Part shown: piece after piece, positions 63,065 to 64,000 of the stretch
How the letters are laid out: every line of letters begins with the position of its first letter
Numbering within the stretch: position 1 is the first letter of the stretch
Assembly: GCA_021292165.1 (NCBI GenBank)
Contig: CM037880.1
Coordinates: 22,032,051 to 22,096,050 of the forward strand
Source: Shinisaurus crocodilurus
Lineage: Eukaryota > Chordata > Lepidosauria > Squamata > Shinisauridae
Direction: 5' to 3'
Length of the DNA stretch: 64,000 nt
The notes under the pieces: generated by a model
Seen by the model: only the letters and a program-made list of their open reading frames with translations
What the model was told of the DNA's origin: nothing
Databases searched by the model: none
Program-made: the position numbers and the translations under genes

Positions 63065-63229
63065 ATAAATTGTTTGGGAAGGGGGGGGAATTTCCCCTCC
63101 GGCTGCCCTGGTTTTTCCTGTGGGTGGACACTCCGGGGGGCGTGGGTGGGTGGGTGGACGTTCTGGGTGTTCCCTTAGAGCACAGCCAAATAAGAACTCC
63201 ATGGGAGGAGGCTTCAAGGTCAGGAGTAG
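63065..63229. other. Short unassigned spacer downstream of FZD8
   Basis: G-rich with 'tgggtgggtgggtgg' at 63142-63157. Nothing else recognised. Confidence 0.5.
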
Positions 63230-63358
63230 GGAAACTAGAGCCCCCCTAGATAATTGTTGGACTCCAGTTCCCATCATCACGGATCATTGACCATGCTGCC
63301 TGGGACTGATGGGAATCCAACATCATCTGTAGAGCCCCAGGTCTGCCCACCCTTGCTC
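63230..63358. mobile_element. Palindromic hAT-type MITE (diverged)
   Basis: 'gtagggaaactagagcccccctagataattgttggactcc' and an inverse right arm ending 'gcccaggtctgcccacccttg', with 'cattgaccatgctgcctggga' in the centre. Confidence 0.6.
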
Positions 63359-63424
63359 CTCAACTTTGGAGGCTGAAAAAAGCCGACTATGGCTTGACAA
63401 TATGCAACTACCTGTCACTGAAAA

Positions 63425-63490
63425 GCATATAATTGATTTTTATTTTGTACGCCGCCTAGAGAAATAGTATATAGGCGGGATATAAATTGA

Positions 63491-63492
<2 letters not shown>
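63425..63492 (+). repeat. LINE/SINE 3' tail fragment
   Basis: 'ttttgtacgccgcctagagaaatagtatataggcgggatataaattgaaat' followed by (ATA)n. This closely resembles the tails of the tRNA-derived SINEs and of the L2-like LINE at 42035-42085. Confidence 0.7.

Positions 63493-63521
<29 letters not shown>
63493..63521. repeat. (ATA)n microsatellite
   Basis: About nine ATA triplets directly after a LINE-type tail. Confidence 0.93.
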
Positions 63522-63525
63522 TTCA

Positions 63526-63664
63526 GGGGTGGGCAGCTTGTGGCCCTCCAGATGTTGTTGCACTGTATAACTCCCATCAGCCCTAGGCAGCATAGCCAAT
63601 AGCGAGGGGTGATGGGACTTGCAATCCAGCAACATCTGGAGGGGCACAAGTTGCCCATTCCCCT
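63526..63664. mobile_element. Palindromic hAT-type MITE
   Basis: 'caggggtgggcagcttgtggccctccagatgttgttgcactg' and the inverse 'cagcaacatctggaggggcacaagttgcccattccccta'. A partial extra copy of the right arm follows at 63680-63700 ('ccaacaacatctggagggcaacc'). Confidence 0.8.
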
Positions 63665-63700
63665 AATACGTTGATGCAGTCCAACAACATCTGGAGGGCA

Positions 63701-64000
63701 ACCATAGGGAAATTCCAAAGCTTTAATCCAAATTGCTTACTCCCCATATACTTTCTATGGGACTCCTTTCAAAACCAAGTGCTTTTTGGAGAGTTTTCAG
63801 CCTTCATTCCGTGCCATCCTTTCCTGCAGAGCCACAGGCCACATCGCAGGCAAGATAAACAAGGACAAGGCATCCAGTCCCCTCATGCTTTGTTTTGACT
63901 TCTGCCAAATGAATGTTACTTTAGGAATGTGGGAGACATACATGCTACATTTCGTGTGTGTTGTCCATGCTTGCTTTGGTAAGCACCTGCCTCTAGCAGG
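63701..64000. other. Unassigned sequence at window end
   Basis: No gene or repeat recognised up to the window edge. Confidence 0.5.

Overview
This window looks like nuclear DNA of a squamate reptile, most likely a lizard. The reasons are CR1 and L2-like LINEs, tRNA- and 5S-headed SINEs, many short hAT and mariner-type inverted-repeat elements, frequent microsatellites, and one vertebrate gene in a CpG island. No bacterial, plasmid or organellar features were seen. Species cannot be named from this sequence.

The only host gene recognised is FZD8 (Frizzled-8), a single-exon Wnt receptor gene on the + strand at 60291-62416. It sits in a CpG island (about 59440-62420), with a candidate TATA box, a short uORF and a 3'UTR with poly(A) signals. 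The protein matches FZD8 throughout, but two single-base disruptions (61719, and within about 62205-62229) break the frame. Assembly error in GC-rich sequence is the likeliest cause.

The remaining 59 kb upstream is intergenic and repeat-rich. Region 1-11000 holds hAT elements (two with perfect 8-bp target duplications), a 5'-truncated L1-like insertion with a 13-bp target duplication, a mariner-like MITE and a large fold-back repeat. Region 11277-15662 is a nearly complete CR1 retrotransposon: two 225-bp 5' promoter-type units, an intact ORF1 (zinc-knuckle-like cysteines plus SGNH esterase) and an inactivated ORF2. Region 15700-28000 is mostly unassigned sequence with scattered MITEs. Region 28000-58700 is dense in SINEs of three head types, LINE 3' fragments and palindromic MITEs, and includes an L2-like LINE at 40795-42085.

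The main non-gene result is a set of chimeric SINEs. Two copies of a 5S rRNA-headed SINE end in a tail almost identical to the 3' end of the CR1 in the same window. A tRNA-Ala-headed SINE ends in a tail resembling a different CR1 lineage, and one composite copy appears to carry both a 5S and a tRNA head. The parasites and their probable LINE partners lie side by side here.
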